The notes beneath the pieces are model-generated. The model was not told where the DNA came from, made no database searches, and saw only the letters and a list, made by a program, of their open reading frames with translations. 64,000 nucleotides of DNA from Megamerina dolium (taxonomy: Eukaryota > Arthropoda > Insecta > Diptera > Megamerinidae), in the NCBI GenBank assembly GCA_963854835.1, contig OY978525.1, forward strand, positions 31,519,253 through 31,583,252, given 5' to 3'. The position numbers and the translations under genes are program-made. Within the stretch, counting starts at the first letter, position 1; the number at the start of each line of letters is the position of its first letter. This document shows positions 47,324 to 57,874 of the stretch, in pieces.

Positions 47324-47575
47324 TTAGAGCACATTGCGAAGGAAAGTAATATAATTATCATCTGGCTGGTTGGCACGATATCTTGTACAAATGTTGCGAT
47401 ACTTCGATTGGCACAAGCTATCTACAATCCAAGGGTATAGGCGCTGTTTAAAATTGCCATGATCAGTTAACCGACACGCCCTCACAAAATCAATTAAAAT
47501 TTTTATCATTTTAACTCGTTCTAATTTGCCTAATATTTCATCTAAGACAATAATTTTTAGCACATATATTAACAT
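47324..47575 (-). CDS. Reverse-strand ORF, 83 codons, unknown
   Basis: Starts at 47575 and ends with LRNVL at 47324. The composition is balanced rather than AT-biased (RLTDHGNFKQRLYPWIVD, ICTRYRANQPDD), which is unusual among the short ORFs here. No domain recognised, no splice sites chosen and no transposon ends nearby. It could be a terminal exon, a piece of an unrecognised transposon or chance. Confidence 0.25.
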   Translation of the reverse strand: MLIYVLKIIVLDEILGKLERVKMIKILIDFVRACRLTDHGNFKQRLYPWIVDSLCQSKYRNICTRYRANQPDDNYITFLRNVL

Positions 47576-47589
47576 GATAGCGGGTAATA

Positions 47590-47862
47590 ATTGTGAAAGA
47601 AATGGTCAAGTTATCTGTGCTATTTAATGTAGCTGCCATACGAAGTCATTGAGCCCCGCCTATTATTTATTATAACTCTTATACAAAACCATAGAAATTC
47701 TAAAATTTTCGAACCACCATAACTTACCTTAACTTTAACCAAGGGCAAATATATTTGGCAGATTAGTATTGTAGTGAAAAATAATTTTAATAATAATTGA
47801 GTGAACCATGCCGACTATTTAATATAGCTCCCATACAAAGTCACAGCCACAACAACGATTTA
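47590..47862 (+). repeat. Diverged two-unit repeat, ~195-bp apart, target of a mariner
   Basis: ctatttaatgtagctgccat with acgaagtca (47620) recurs as ctatttaatatagctcccat with acaaagtca (47815). The following mariner inserted about 20 bp after the second unit. Confidence 0.55.
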
Positions 47863-49131
47863 CATTCTGTCAAATAAGTACCCGGAAATTTGAAATAAAA
47901 CACAAACAACTTATCAATCATCTAAATTTATTATATCCCCTTCAAAATAGGCCCCTTCTGAGGCTTTTTCCAACGAACAATCCAATCATCGAAACACTTT
48001 TTAAAACTATATTCCGGGATGGCCTTCAGTTCTCGTTGCGAATTAGTTTTGATGTCTTCAATGCTCTCAAAACGGGTTCCACGAAGTGGTAATTTGAGTT
48101 TTGGAAACAGGAAAAAGTCACACGGGGCCATATCTGGAGAGTACGGTGGTTGTTCGATGATGTTTGTTGAATTTTTGTTCAAAAACTCGTTCACAATGAT
48201 CGCTTTGTGCGCTGGTGCATTATCGTGGCGCAAAATCCAACTGTTGTTCCGCCACAAATCTGGTCTTTTGCGACTAATATTCTCTCTCAAACGCCTCATA
48301 ACGCCAAGATAATATATCGAAGAAAAATATCGAAGAAAAAGGTCAGCATCACCTTGATTATCGATTTGCTTTGGCGCGGTTTTTTCGGTTTCGGCTCATT
48401 TTTGGCGCGCCATTCCGATGATTGTTGACTTGTTTGCATGTCATACTCGAAAACCCATGTCTCGTCACCAGTTATGATGCGTTCGATGAACGTCGGATCA
48501 GAATTTACGCGTTCAAGCATGTCTTCAGCCACCTTACTGCGATTCACTTTTTGAAGAAAATTCAGATCTTTTGGCACCAATCGCGCTGCGACTTTCCGCA
48601 TACCCAAAACATCAACCAAAATATGACGAGCGGTCTCATGAGACATGTTCATTTCTTGGGCTATCTTTCGCAAACTATAATTACGATTTTCGAGCACCAT
48701 TTCCTTTATTTTGTCGACGTTTTCTTCAGTTGAAGAGGTCGAAGGCCGTCCTGAACGTGGCAAATCGTTCACTTCTTCTCGCCCCTCTTTGAACGATTTA
48801 TACCAAACGTAAACTTGAGTTTTCGACATGGTTGAATCACCAAATGTTTTTTTCAACATTTCTAACGTTTTGGCACAAGAAATTTCGTTTGAAACACAAA
48901 ATTTCACACAAACTCTTTGTTCGATATTTTTATCCATAGTAAAAATCACAACGCACACAAAAGGTTGACTTGTTCCTAATGACGCCGTAACCAAACTAAA
49001 TGACACACAGCAATAAAAAATTCACAGAATAGTGGCTGACAGTTGTGCCAACCTTGGAAAAAAATTTTTTTGAAATATTCTCAGAGGGAAAATTAAAAAT
49101 GAGAATTTCCGGGTACTTATTTGACAGAATG
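47863..49131 (-). mobile_element. Mariner element with perfect 28-bp ends
   Basis: The first and last 28 bp (CATTCTGTCAAATAAGTACC plus CGGAAATT) are identical inverted repeats. They are flanked by TA (47861-62, 49132-33). Length 1269 bp, normal for mariner. It is the youngest-looking mariner of the window. Confidence 0.96.
47914..48937 (-). pseudogene. Mariner transposase, DD34D, small deletion
   Basis: Begins MDKNIEQRVCVKFCVSNEIS at 48937. The DNA-binding half has a paired helix-turn-helix (TQVYVWYKSFKEGREEVND; LRKIAQEMNMSHETARHILV). The catalytic core has IITGDETWVFEYD (first Asp, about 48455), ILRHDNAPAHKAI (second Asp, about 48230) and PYSPDMAPCDFFLFPKLKLP (third Asp, about 48135). About 60 bp are missing after KVMLTFFFD (48345), with a short repeated ttcttcgatat at the join. 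A second frame change near 47965 separates DWIVRWKK from the true end SEGAYFEGDIINLDD. Everything else is open, so only two events disabled it. Confidence 0.92.
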
Positions 49132-49239
49132 TATACACTCTAAAAATAGGTAAAATAAAAAAAAATAAATTAAAAAAATAATTTTTCTAAATTAAGGACC
49201 CGTCAAGTGTGCTCCAAATAGCGACATGGTACATATTTA

Positions 49240-50514
49240 CGAGGGCGGATTGATAATGAAGCTACCTAAGTAGAAAAATTTTTTTTTTTTTTCTAAAACC
49301 ATTTATTTCTCAACATAGTCTCCTCTTACTTCGACACACTTAGTAATACGATATTCCAACTTTTTATACCATCTGAATAATACGATTTCGGGAACCCCTC
49401 AAAATACGCGTTAGTTTCGGTAATCACTTCTTCGTTTGAGCTGAATCTTGTTCCTGCGAGCTATTTTTTCAAGTTTGGAAACAGGAAAAAGTCATTAGGA
49501 GCTGAATCTGGACTATAAGGTATGTGATCAACCAATTCGAAGTGTATTTCACGTAATTTTAGCACCGTATCTAATGCTGTGTGAACCGGTGCGTTGTCTT
49601 GAAGAAAGATTACTTTTTTCTTCTTTAAATGTGGTCGTTTTTTCTTGATTGCATTATTCAATTGATCCAATAATGCACGATAATACTTTCCTGTGATTGT
49701 GGATCCTTTTTCAAGATAATCGTTAAGCAATATTCCGAGTGCATCCCAAAATACAGTGGCCATAACCTAGCCAGCCGATTTCACTGCCTTCGCCTTCTTC
49801 GGAGCACTTCCACCAGCTTCCACCCATTGTTTCGATTGATTTTTCAGGGGTGTAGTGGTGGACCCACGTTTCATCAACAGTTAATTATCGATGCCAAAAA
49901 TCAACATGATTACGCTTTATCATGTCCAAACACCGCTGTGAAGTGGTCTCTCAAACTCGTTTTTGTTCGACACTGAGCAAACGCGCCACCCATCTTGCCG
50001 ATAGCTTTTTCATATGCAAATGTTCATGCAAAATGTTGAACACACGTTTATATGAGATGTTTACCATTTCATCAATCTCACGCAATTTGACTCGGCGGTC
50101 ATTCATAACGATATCGAGGGTTTTCTTGATATTTTCTTCAGTAACCACCTCTTTTGGCCTTCCTGTTGATGGTATTGTTGCAGTGCTTGTTCGACCGCGT
50201 TTAAATTCAGCAATTCAATATTTTACCATGTAATCTGATGGAACAGACTCACCGTAATGTTTATCAAGCTTTTCTTTTGTCTCTTTCGCCGTTTTCCCTT
50301 TCAAATAATAATGTATAATCTCTGCACGAAATTCGCTTTTTTCCATTTTTCAAGAAACACAAAAGTTAGTTACTTCAAACGACTACAACAAATAAATTAA
50401 TAGATGAATTTGGGTGAAATTTGACGTTTGACAGATCTCAATTTCAAAAAAAAAAGTTTTTGTATTTGTGCTGCCTTTTTCATACTTAGGTAGCTTCTTT
50501 ATCAATCCGCCTCG
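49240..50514 (-). mobile_element. Mariner element, family X copy 1
   Basis: Inverted ends CGAGGGCGGATTGATAATGA (49240) and the complement of cgaggcggattgataaagaa (ending 50514) are flanked by TA (49238-39, 50515-16). Homologous with the opposite-strand copy 60973-62209. It lies 108 bp from the preceding mariner. Confidence 0.95.
49303..50346 (-). pseudogene. Mariner transposase, family X copy 1
   Basis: Begins MEKSEFRAEIIHYYLKGKTA at 50346. The helix-turn-helix part includes LREIDEMVNISYKRVFNILH (about 50075). The second catalytic region is FLQDNAPVHTALD (about 49605) and the third is YSPDSAPNDFFLFPNLKK (about 49515). It ends DYVEK at 49303. Stops after LLSVEQKRV (49950), near 49890 and at SAG-stop-VMATVF (49769) disable it. 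Confidence 0.92.
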
Positions 50515-50519
50515 TAGAT

Positions 50520-50805
50520 CAAAATTTTGATATTTTGGTACCCAGAACTCGAAGATAATGACAGCTGTACTTTTTTGTACCACTCTAATGTATATATGTA
50601 TATATAATGTAAGCAAAACACGTCAACAGTTGCCGATAATATAAGTAAAAGTGATTGGAGCATATCCAATAGTGATGTAATTCACTACACTATTTGCAAT
50701 TTACACAACTTTGACGTTATGTTATGTACATCACATAAATGAGAGGGAAAATAGTATATCAACAACAACAAAACACGTATTAAACGATACAAAAATCAAG
50801 CTACA
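50520..50805. other. Spacer between mariner and Tc1 element
   Basis: AT-rich, nothing recognised. Confidence 0.4.
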
Positions 50806-50807
50806 TA

Positions 50808-52457
50808 CAGTGGCTCCCAGCTTATTTCGTACAGTGACAGTTTAAAAATTGCTGCAGTCATAATTCCTAATATAGCAAAAATTTGAACAAAATATAAATG
50901 CCATTTTTGAAAGGAAGGTTTGTTTTTTATTTTCCAAAATTTACTTTTTCAAAATTTTAGTGTTTGACACTATAAAAAAATAAAATAAGAAAAAAATAGG
51001 AAAATTCATGTCACAGCTTATTTCGTACAGTCTCTTTAAGTTCAAACTAAAAACAAAGTAAGTTGATTTTAATATTTAGTATGACATCCCTTAGCGTTAA
51101 TGACAGCCTGGAGTCTACTTGGCATTGAATCCACCAATTTTTGAGTGATGTCTGGTGTGATTTTTTTCCATTCCTCCATCAGTACCTTCTTTAGGTCTTG
51201 CTTATTAGAAATCTTGTGTGTTCTTATTTTATTGTCCAAAATAGACTAAAGATTTTCAATCACATTCATGTCAGGTGACTGTGGTGGTGGAGACATCAAG
51301 TGTGAGCAGTTCAAATAAGCCAAGATTGCACAATCCCAGATTTATGTTTTGGGTCATTATCTTGGTAATACCGAAATTCTTCCCGCAAACCCAGTTTGTC
51401 TGCATTTTGAAGTAAATTGTTTTTCAGAATCTCGAGGTACTTCATTTTGTCCATTGTTCCCTCAATAAAAACCAATTCACCTACTCCGGCTGCTGACATA
51501 CAGGCCCAAACCATCACGCTACCGCCACCATGCTTCACTGTGGGCTTAAGGTTCTCCTTGTTTAGCTCGGTATTAGCTTTACGCCAAACATATGACATTC
51601 CGTCCGAGCCAAAAATATTAAACTTAGACTCATCCGCGAAAATAACGGTATTCCAGAACGCAGGAGTATTAATAATATGCTCTTTGGCGAAGTCAAGTCG
51701 GCGTTGTATATTCATTTTCGAAATGAATGGTTTCTTTCGGGCTACTCGACCGTTCAAGTCATGATTGCGCAGCACACGTCGGACAGTTTCAGCACTGGAT
51801 GATTTTCCTATTTCACGCTGAACCTCTGCAGCCAACTTCGGAGCGGATAACTTTGGATTTTTCTTAATTTTTCGTACAATATAACGCTCGTCTGATGCGT
51901 TGAAAATCTTATTAGGTGCTTCTCTGCCCTTGTTCTCCAACCGATTTTCGCGAACGAAGCGTTGAATGATGTATTGGACAGTTGAGGCACTTAAATTTGT
52001 CATTTCAGCAATTTTTCGCACACTCTGACCTTTCCTAAAATGGTTAATTACCAGTTTACGCTGTTCCATCGTTGTACGATGACCCATAAAGCTAAATGTT
52101 TAATTTACAGCACTTTAACTATTTAAAATAATAATAATAAAAATTGTTATAATAGTTAAAAAGGTCCAAAAACTCATACAATTCAAAAAAACTTTGTAAC
52201 TGCGCGGAAGAATGAAACTTACTTACATTGAAGTTTGTGTACGAAATAAGATGTGAGCTGAAATCAGCTGATCAATAGTTTTTCTCTCTTGCATAACAAA
52301 AAGAAAAATTTTTGGGGTTCCCCGTTTTCTTATTAGGTTTACTAAACACATACACAGACATCTACATTCAAAACTTATCGATAAGTTTTTTAGTTTCGAT
52401 GTTACAGCCATGTACATAAAAATATATACACTGTACGAAATAAGCTGTGAGCCACTG
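50808..52457 (-). mobile_element. Tc1-like element with inverted/direct repeat (IR/DR) ends
   Basis: The ends CAGTGGCTCCCAGCTTATTT (50808) and the complement of CAGTGGCTCACAGCTTATTT (ending 52457) are flanked by TA (50806-07, 52458-59). A second copy of the end motif, cacagcttatttcgtacagt, sits inside at about 51013-51032. Its inverted partner, tgtacgaaataagatgtgag, is at about 52238-52257. Each side therefore has two transposase-binding-like sites about 200 bp apart, the IR/DR layout known from Sleeping Beauty and some Tc1 elements. Length 1650 bp. Confidence 0.95.
51069..52087 (-). pseudogene. Tc1 transposase, DD34E, frameshift plus one stop
   Basis: Begins MGHRTTMEQRKLVINHFRKG at 52087, full family length (~340 codons). 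Helix-turn-helix 1 (QSVRKIAEMTNLSASTVQYI) and helix-turn-helix 2 with a basic linker (APKLAAEVQREIGKSSSAET; GRVARKKPFISK) are intact. Catalytic: VIFADESKFNIFGSDG (first Asp, about 51630), YYQDNDPKHKSG (second Asp, about 51345), SPDMNVIENL (Glu, about 51260). A one-base frame change at about 51320 and a TAG replacing the Trp after IENL inactivate it. The last part continues open to CHTKY at 51069. This is the least damaged transposase frame of the window. Confidence 0.95.
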
Positions 52458-52464
52458 TACGTTA

Positions 52465-54095
52465 TATCTAAAGAGCGTCAAGGGAGCATATGTATGAGTA
52501 AACATACATATGTCATATACACCTATACGTATGTATGCAACTCCAGATGTAGTTAGACTATTAACAACAACAACAACAATAATGTAACAAATGCACAAAT
52601 ACATACATATGTATGCACAAATGTAAGACCTACGTATCCATGCATTTATGCACATACATACAGGCATTTGTATGCTTGTGTATGTAGCATATGTATCCAT
52701 TCACTATTGAATTGCTTGTCATTGCGTCGTTATATGATAGCAATTTTCAAAGGATTAAACTATGCGATATTTTCACAAATTTGCTTCCCTCTTCGTTTTT
52801 TTTTTTTGTGTGTTTGTTCTTTTTATACCACACATTGTATGGTTAGCATATTTGTTAGCTTGTCTACTGCAATCGTCATAGTAGCAGTTATCGTTATTCC
52901 TGTGAGATTCTATTTCTTCCTATTATTGTTCTGCTTTTTTGCGTTTGGTATTTTTCTTCTTCTTTTTTGAATTTTCAATTTGTTTTTGATTGAAAACATT
53001 CAGCATGAATCGAACAATTTACTGCTTTGACATGCTAACATATACAAAAAATAAATAAAAGTTGATGATGATGATGATGACGAAATCATTGATGATAGTA
53101 ATAATGAAGATTTCACGTTTGTACTATATTGATACTACACTACAATGTATATATGTATGTATTGAAGCAATATATATTTTTTTGCAATCACTGTGCTTTC
53201 ATACGTTTAACTGAGTTTTATTGCGTGTGCGATAAAGTACCAATATGTGTGTATATGAGTTTATATTGGCAAAAAAAAAAATTGTATTTAGTTGTCATAT
53301 TGTATAAACGATGAAAGTGAATACAAACCTATAGGACTATATTGCATTATAATTTGTCTAAATATTTAAAAAAAATATATTGCAGCATACACTTGGGCTA
53401 TAGTAATTCTGGTTTTATTTCGATTTGAAAGGAATTCACAAAAAAAAGTGTGTGTTGGTTTTACTAATATTAGTTTAATCTACAATAAAAATATTCATTC
53501 CTATTATGATTCTCCATATCCGAATTTGCCAATGATTCAGCGTTTAAGAATTAGGAAAAATATTGTCGAAGCACAAATATACATACATACATTAAATTAG
53601 CATTGTTTTTCCCTAGTTAATAAATATTTTTTAAAATGTGGACGAGCGATTGGTTCGATTTACAAATTATAAAATATCTACTGCTTAATTGGAAACAACT
53701 GCACATTATTAAATTTATTCCTTCTGACTTTGCAAAAAAGTTTTAAAATGGCCTCATTAGAACAAGATCAGCAGTTTTATTCTCGAAATATCATGAAAGC
53801 AGTACAATTGCTTTCTAAAAATCCAAAATATAAAAAATCCGAAATTAAGAGATACAAATACATTAAAACAAAATGTTCGAATTGATGGATATTTTTGGAC
53901 GTAGTTTGAGGGTGATAATTCCTTTTACAAAAAAAAAAAAAAAAAATTGTTTGCCATAACCTTCTTTCCTGATTTCCGGACCTATACGTACTTCGAAGCC
54001 GAAGTATCAGGTTCTGTTTCCTCTTTAGTTTTTTGAATATAAAATCATAGTTGTTGGAGTGGCAAAAGGTTGCACAAAGCCCTTTTCATACTCAA
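52465..54095. other. AT-rich DNA, no gene recognised
   Basis: Contains tatgtatg/catacata microrepeats (52480-52700), poly(T) near 52795 and a gat repeat at 53062-53085. No coding signature. Confidence 0.4.
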
Positions 54096-54103
54096 TAGTA
54101 ACG

Positions 54104-54236
54104 TCACAAGGGTTCTGCCGTTCGGAACCTTCACTTCTAATACTATCCTAAATTTAGCACACTAAATAGTACAGGAAGAGAAACTCGGCCCAAGGAACTT
54201 TCAGAAACTGTATGTGCCACATTACATTTTTTTTTT
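54104..54236 (+). mobile_element. SINE fragment, copy 5, 5'-truncated
   Basis: Holds only the 3' part of the tRNA-derived SINE: ggttctgccgttcggaacc (54111), aaatttagcacactaaatag, gagaaactcggcccaagga, gtgccacattacattttttt. 5' truncation is as expected for incomplete reverse transcription. Confidence 0.8.
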
Positions 54237-54239
54237 CTT

Positions 54240-56250
54240 TCATTACTCTATTTTAAATTTCTATTTTAATTGTGTCAGTATAGAGAAATTGCAATTAATT
54301 CCTACAATTAGATGACTAAACTAATTAAACTTCAAAATAATTTCATTTTAATTGTGATATAATTTAATTTAATCTAAAAAACAATGAACAAAACAAAAAA
54401 CATATACATAAAGTACTTGTACGCTAATGCTATCATTTATCATTTTTCGTATATAAATGCAAGAATGAAATTCACCGCCCATTCCTATTGGTACGAATAT
54501 GTTCCATAAGGACCACTGGAGTTTATAGGATATAATTAAAATAAAATTAAATGAATAATATTAAAATAAAATATATATATTGTAGTAGTATACAAATTTA
54601 AGTGCTCATATAGCTCACATATGGGATTTGATATTAAGGTCACATAGAAAAAGAGAAGAGTTTCGCATATCTAAACTAAATTATTTCATTTTAATGAATA
54701 CCACATATGAGATAGTGCTAATTTCAGCATATTACTGTAGATTTGAATGTGAATTCATGTTTCAGTGTCCCACATATGTGCAATGTGAATATTTAATAGC
54801 CACTTTTTGTGCTCTTATCCGTTTGATAACTAATAGATATTTTCTATCTTTTAAGTCTTTTATTTTTATACTCATTTTATTTGGTTTTATTCCATTTTGC
54901 TGCATTATCTGTATCTATTTTATAAGAAAATGCATCAGATGGGTCAAAACAAACGTTAATATGATAATTCCTATTGAATAAACGAAAATAATTATATAGT
55001 TTTCAGTCTCGTTAAAGCTTCGATTAAGCTTCGATAGTAAACATCACAAAACAATACTGTCGTTTCGAAGCAAAAATTATTTCAATACGGTGAATAATTT
55101 AAATTGAATTGATTTCTTGAAAGAGTCGTCTATGAAGTAAAAATGCATAAAGGGAAATTGCTTCTATAAAGCCTTATCGAAACTCTAATATATAAGATGT
55201 ACTTCAACGTATTTGTATCAACAATATTTCGGTAAGGATATCTTAGATTTTGTTATCCATTCTGATGAAAAGTTGTCGTGAAATAATGAATTTCGTGTGT
55301 ATTATTATTCCTTCTGGGTATCTGAGTGGGCATATACTTAAACATATTTATAATAGCTACATAATCAGTGAACTTCTCGTCCTCCACTCTCCTCACAATT
55401 ATCGCTATAATACCAATTAAATTTAGTTCATTTCATTCAACTACATAAGCTTTTACTTAACACTGGCCACAGAGATTTTCAAACAACTATTTACTATATT
55501 ACATATTTACGTTGGTTGCTATGAGAAATATTCTTGTTGACACTATACTTATTATTACTAATATTATTATTTTTATTTGTTTTACGCTGAAATAACAAAA
55601 AAAAATTATATATTTGCAATCTACTTTTTCACCATGGCATCGAAAAAATCATAGTTTCTATGTACTATATTTATTTAACAAACAGAGAAATACACAAAAG
55701 ACAAATAGAATAGAACCAATGGACAAAAAAACAACAAGCACAACAAATATGAGGATAATAATGATAATAACGAAAATAGATTTGTTAAAATCTCCGAGGA
55801 TAGTAAAGAGCTAAAAACTGTTCAAACATGCCATACAAATTTGGCATGAGTACAGTAAAAGCACGTTAATAATATATAGCTTTTAATAAATAGATTATTT
55901 CGTATAATGAATCAAATTAATAACGATCTTAATGAAATGATTTTATGTAAAGGATTTTAACGCTAAATTTTTCTTATAAATAAGTATGGTAAATAAATTA
56001 TATTGAAGCTGTACATCACATCACATATAAATTTATATTATATACTTATATTAATATTTCATTACCTTATTTTATATCTATTGTAGTATTTAGTTATTGT
56101 ACTTACACCTACCTTTACATGCTCGTAAGTGCTGTGCATGCACATGAGCGATTGACTCTTTCATTTGTGTTGACGTTATTTTCATTTACTGTGCCAACAC
56201 ATATTCCCACAATGCCAACAAATGCAATATCCACACAGGCACTATACTAT
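54240..56250. other. AT-rich DNA, no gene recognised
   Basis: A 117-codon ORF at 54628-54981 has hydrophobic stretches (SFIFILILFGFIPFCCIICI) but an AT-driven composition and no recognised domain. No gene is called. Confidence 0.4.
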
Positions 56251-56251
56251 G

Positions 56252-56256
<5 letters not shown>

Positions 56257-56350
<94 letters not shown>

Positions 56351-56360
56351 TATTTATATA

Positions 56361-56438
<78 letters not shown>
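56257..56438. repeat. (TA)n microsatellite, interrupted
   Basis: About 90 bp of TA, a short imperfect middle (aattatatttatatatacatacatatatac), then about 60 bp of TA. Strong self-pairing potential. ORFs here (YIYIYI) are artefacts. Confidence 0.95.
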
Positions 56439-56439
<1 letters not shown>

Positions 56440-56440
<1 letters not shown>

Positions 56441-56938
56441 ACATGTATGGGGTCGTAATATAAATATTTTTGCAAACACAAACAGAGCATCAGTACCTAC
56501 AAAGGAAAAAGAAAGCATTAATTCCAGAAAAAAATAGAAGTAAATATACATGCATATAGTAGAAAGAAAAGTAATATAAAACAAATAAAAGACAAAAAAA
56601 AAAAATGAGCAAAAATTACCGTCCAAAAGACAATTGGCCAATAAATAAAAAGAGAAATATGTAGGTTTACTCATACAAGGTAATTAAAAACAAAATGTAT
56701 AACTTCATCTATCTTTAAGCTTTTTTATAATTTGTAAATGGATTACATATACTCAATGCAAACGATGATTAGTAAACATAGACAATAATACTTTTTAAAA
56801 ATTGTAGTGTAAAAACCCAACAGATTTTATATATGTTTAAAATTATGTAACACCTTAATACATTGGGTGGTACAAAAAGTTAGGTAACAAATTGTCTGTA
56901 GATGTCTCTGTAACATCTCTGGTAATATTGCATCTGTC
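56440..56938. other. AT-rich DNA, no gene recognised
   Basis: Nothing recognised between the TA tract and the next mariner. Confidence 0.4.
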
Positions 56939-56940
56939 TA

Positions 56941-57872
56941 TAAAGGGTTTTCCATTATGGACAACAATTTCGTATCTTTATATGAACGACCCTTAAACTT
57001 TTTTTATCAACTGTCAATGTCAAAACGTTAGTTAAATTCAACATTTTCATCATGGTAAAGTTCACGAACCAGCAACGTTTGGAAATTATTAAAAATTACC
57101 ACAGAAATTCTGCGTCGGTGGTAGCAACTTTAAGAGTGAAAAATCATCTTCAGCGATGAAGCTCATTTCTGGCTCAATGGCTTTGTCAATAAGCAAAATA
57201 TGCGTTATTGGTCAGCAACAAACCCACAAGTGCTTCTTGAGACACCGTTGCACCCGCAAAAAATTACTTTTTGCGGTTTTCATGCCGGAGGTGTGATTGG
57301 GCTGTATTTTTTCGTGGATGAAAACGACCGTCATGTTACTGTCAATGGAGAGCGCTATCGTGCTGTGTTGGAAGATTATTTGTGGCCAGAATTGGATGAA
57401 CTTGACATCAGCGATATGTGGTTTCAACAAGACGGTGCCACTAGCCACACAGCACACGTCACAATCGATTTATTGCAAGGCAAATTCGGTGAACGTGTTA
57501 TCTTGAGATATGGTCCAGCCGAATGGCCGCCTCGTTCATGCGATCTAACACCATTGGATTTCTTTTTATGGGGCTTTATCAAGTCACTGGTCTATGCCAA
57601 AAAGCCAGCAACTTTAGACGAGATCAAAGACAACATCCAACGCGAAATTGCCAACGTTCCGGTCGAAATGTGTGCTAGAGTGGTGGAAAATTGGGTCCAA
57701 AGAATCGACCGCTGTAATCGGGCTCTTGGTGGTCATATGACCGAAATCGAATTTTATTCATAAAATGTAATACTTTCAATATATCCACAATAAATTTGAA
57801 CTCAATATCTCAAATATTTCTGTATTTTATTAATAGATAAAATTATTATGTCTCTAATGGAAAACCCTTTAC
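56941..57872 (+). mobile_element. DD41D mariner, internally deleted derivative
   Basis: The ends taaagggttttccatta (56941) and the complement gtaaagggttttccatta (ending about 57872) are inverted. The right TA (57873-74) is clear; the left target site is off by one or two bases. About 930 bp instead of ~1.3 kb. It lies directly against the next mariner relic. Confidence 0.85.
57052..57763 (+). pseudogene. DD41D transposase with deleted middle
   Basis: The N-terminus starts at 57052 (KFTNQQRLEIIKNYHRNSAS). After about 28 residues the frame jumps at about 57132 into IIFSDEAHFWLNGFVNKQN (first Asp). From 57200 the distal part is open for 187 codons to IEFYS at 57763, including FQQDGATSHTAHVT (second Asp, about 57425) and CDLTPLDFFLWG (third Asp, about 57547). 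The gap between these Asp residues is 41, the DD41D signature. Lost is the DNA-binding half and the linker. The intact distal half suggests the deletion is younger than the decay seen in 12010-12750. Confidence 0.9.
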
Positions 57873-57874
57873 TA

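Noticed and set aside
51417..51764. 115-codon plus-strand ORF inside the Tc1 element
   Set aside because: Shadow frame of the minus-strand transposase.
54628..54981. 117-codon ORF with hydrophobic stretches as a membrane protein
   Set aside because: Phe/Ile-rich stretches are expected from AT-rich DNA; no conserved motif or exon context. Also considered and dropped as the missing pickpocket TM1 exon.
56119..56490. Long YIYIYI ORFs on both strands
   Set aside because: They are translations of the (TA)n microsatellite.
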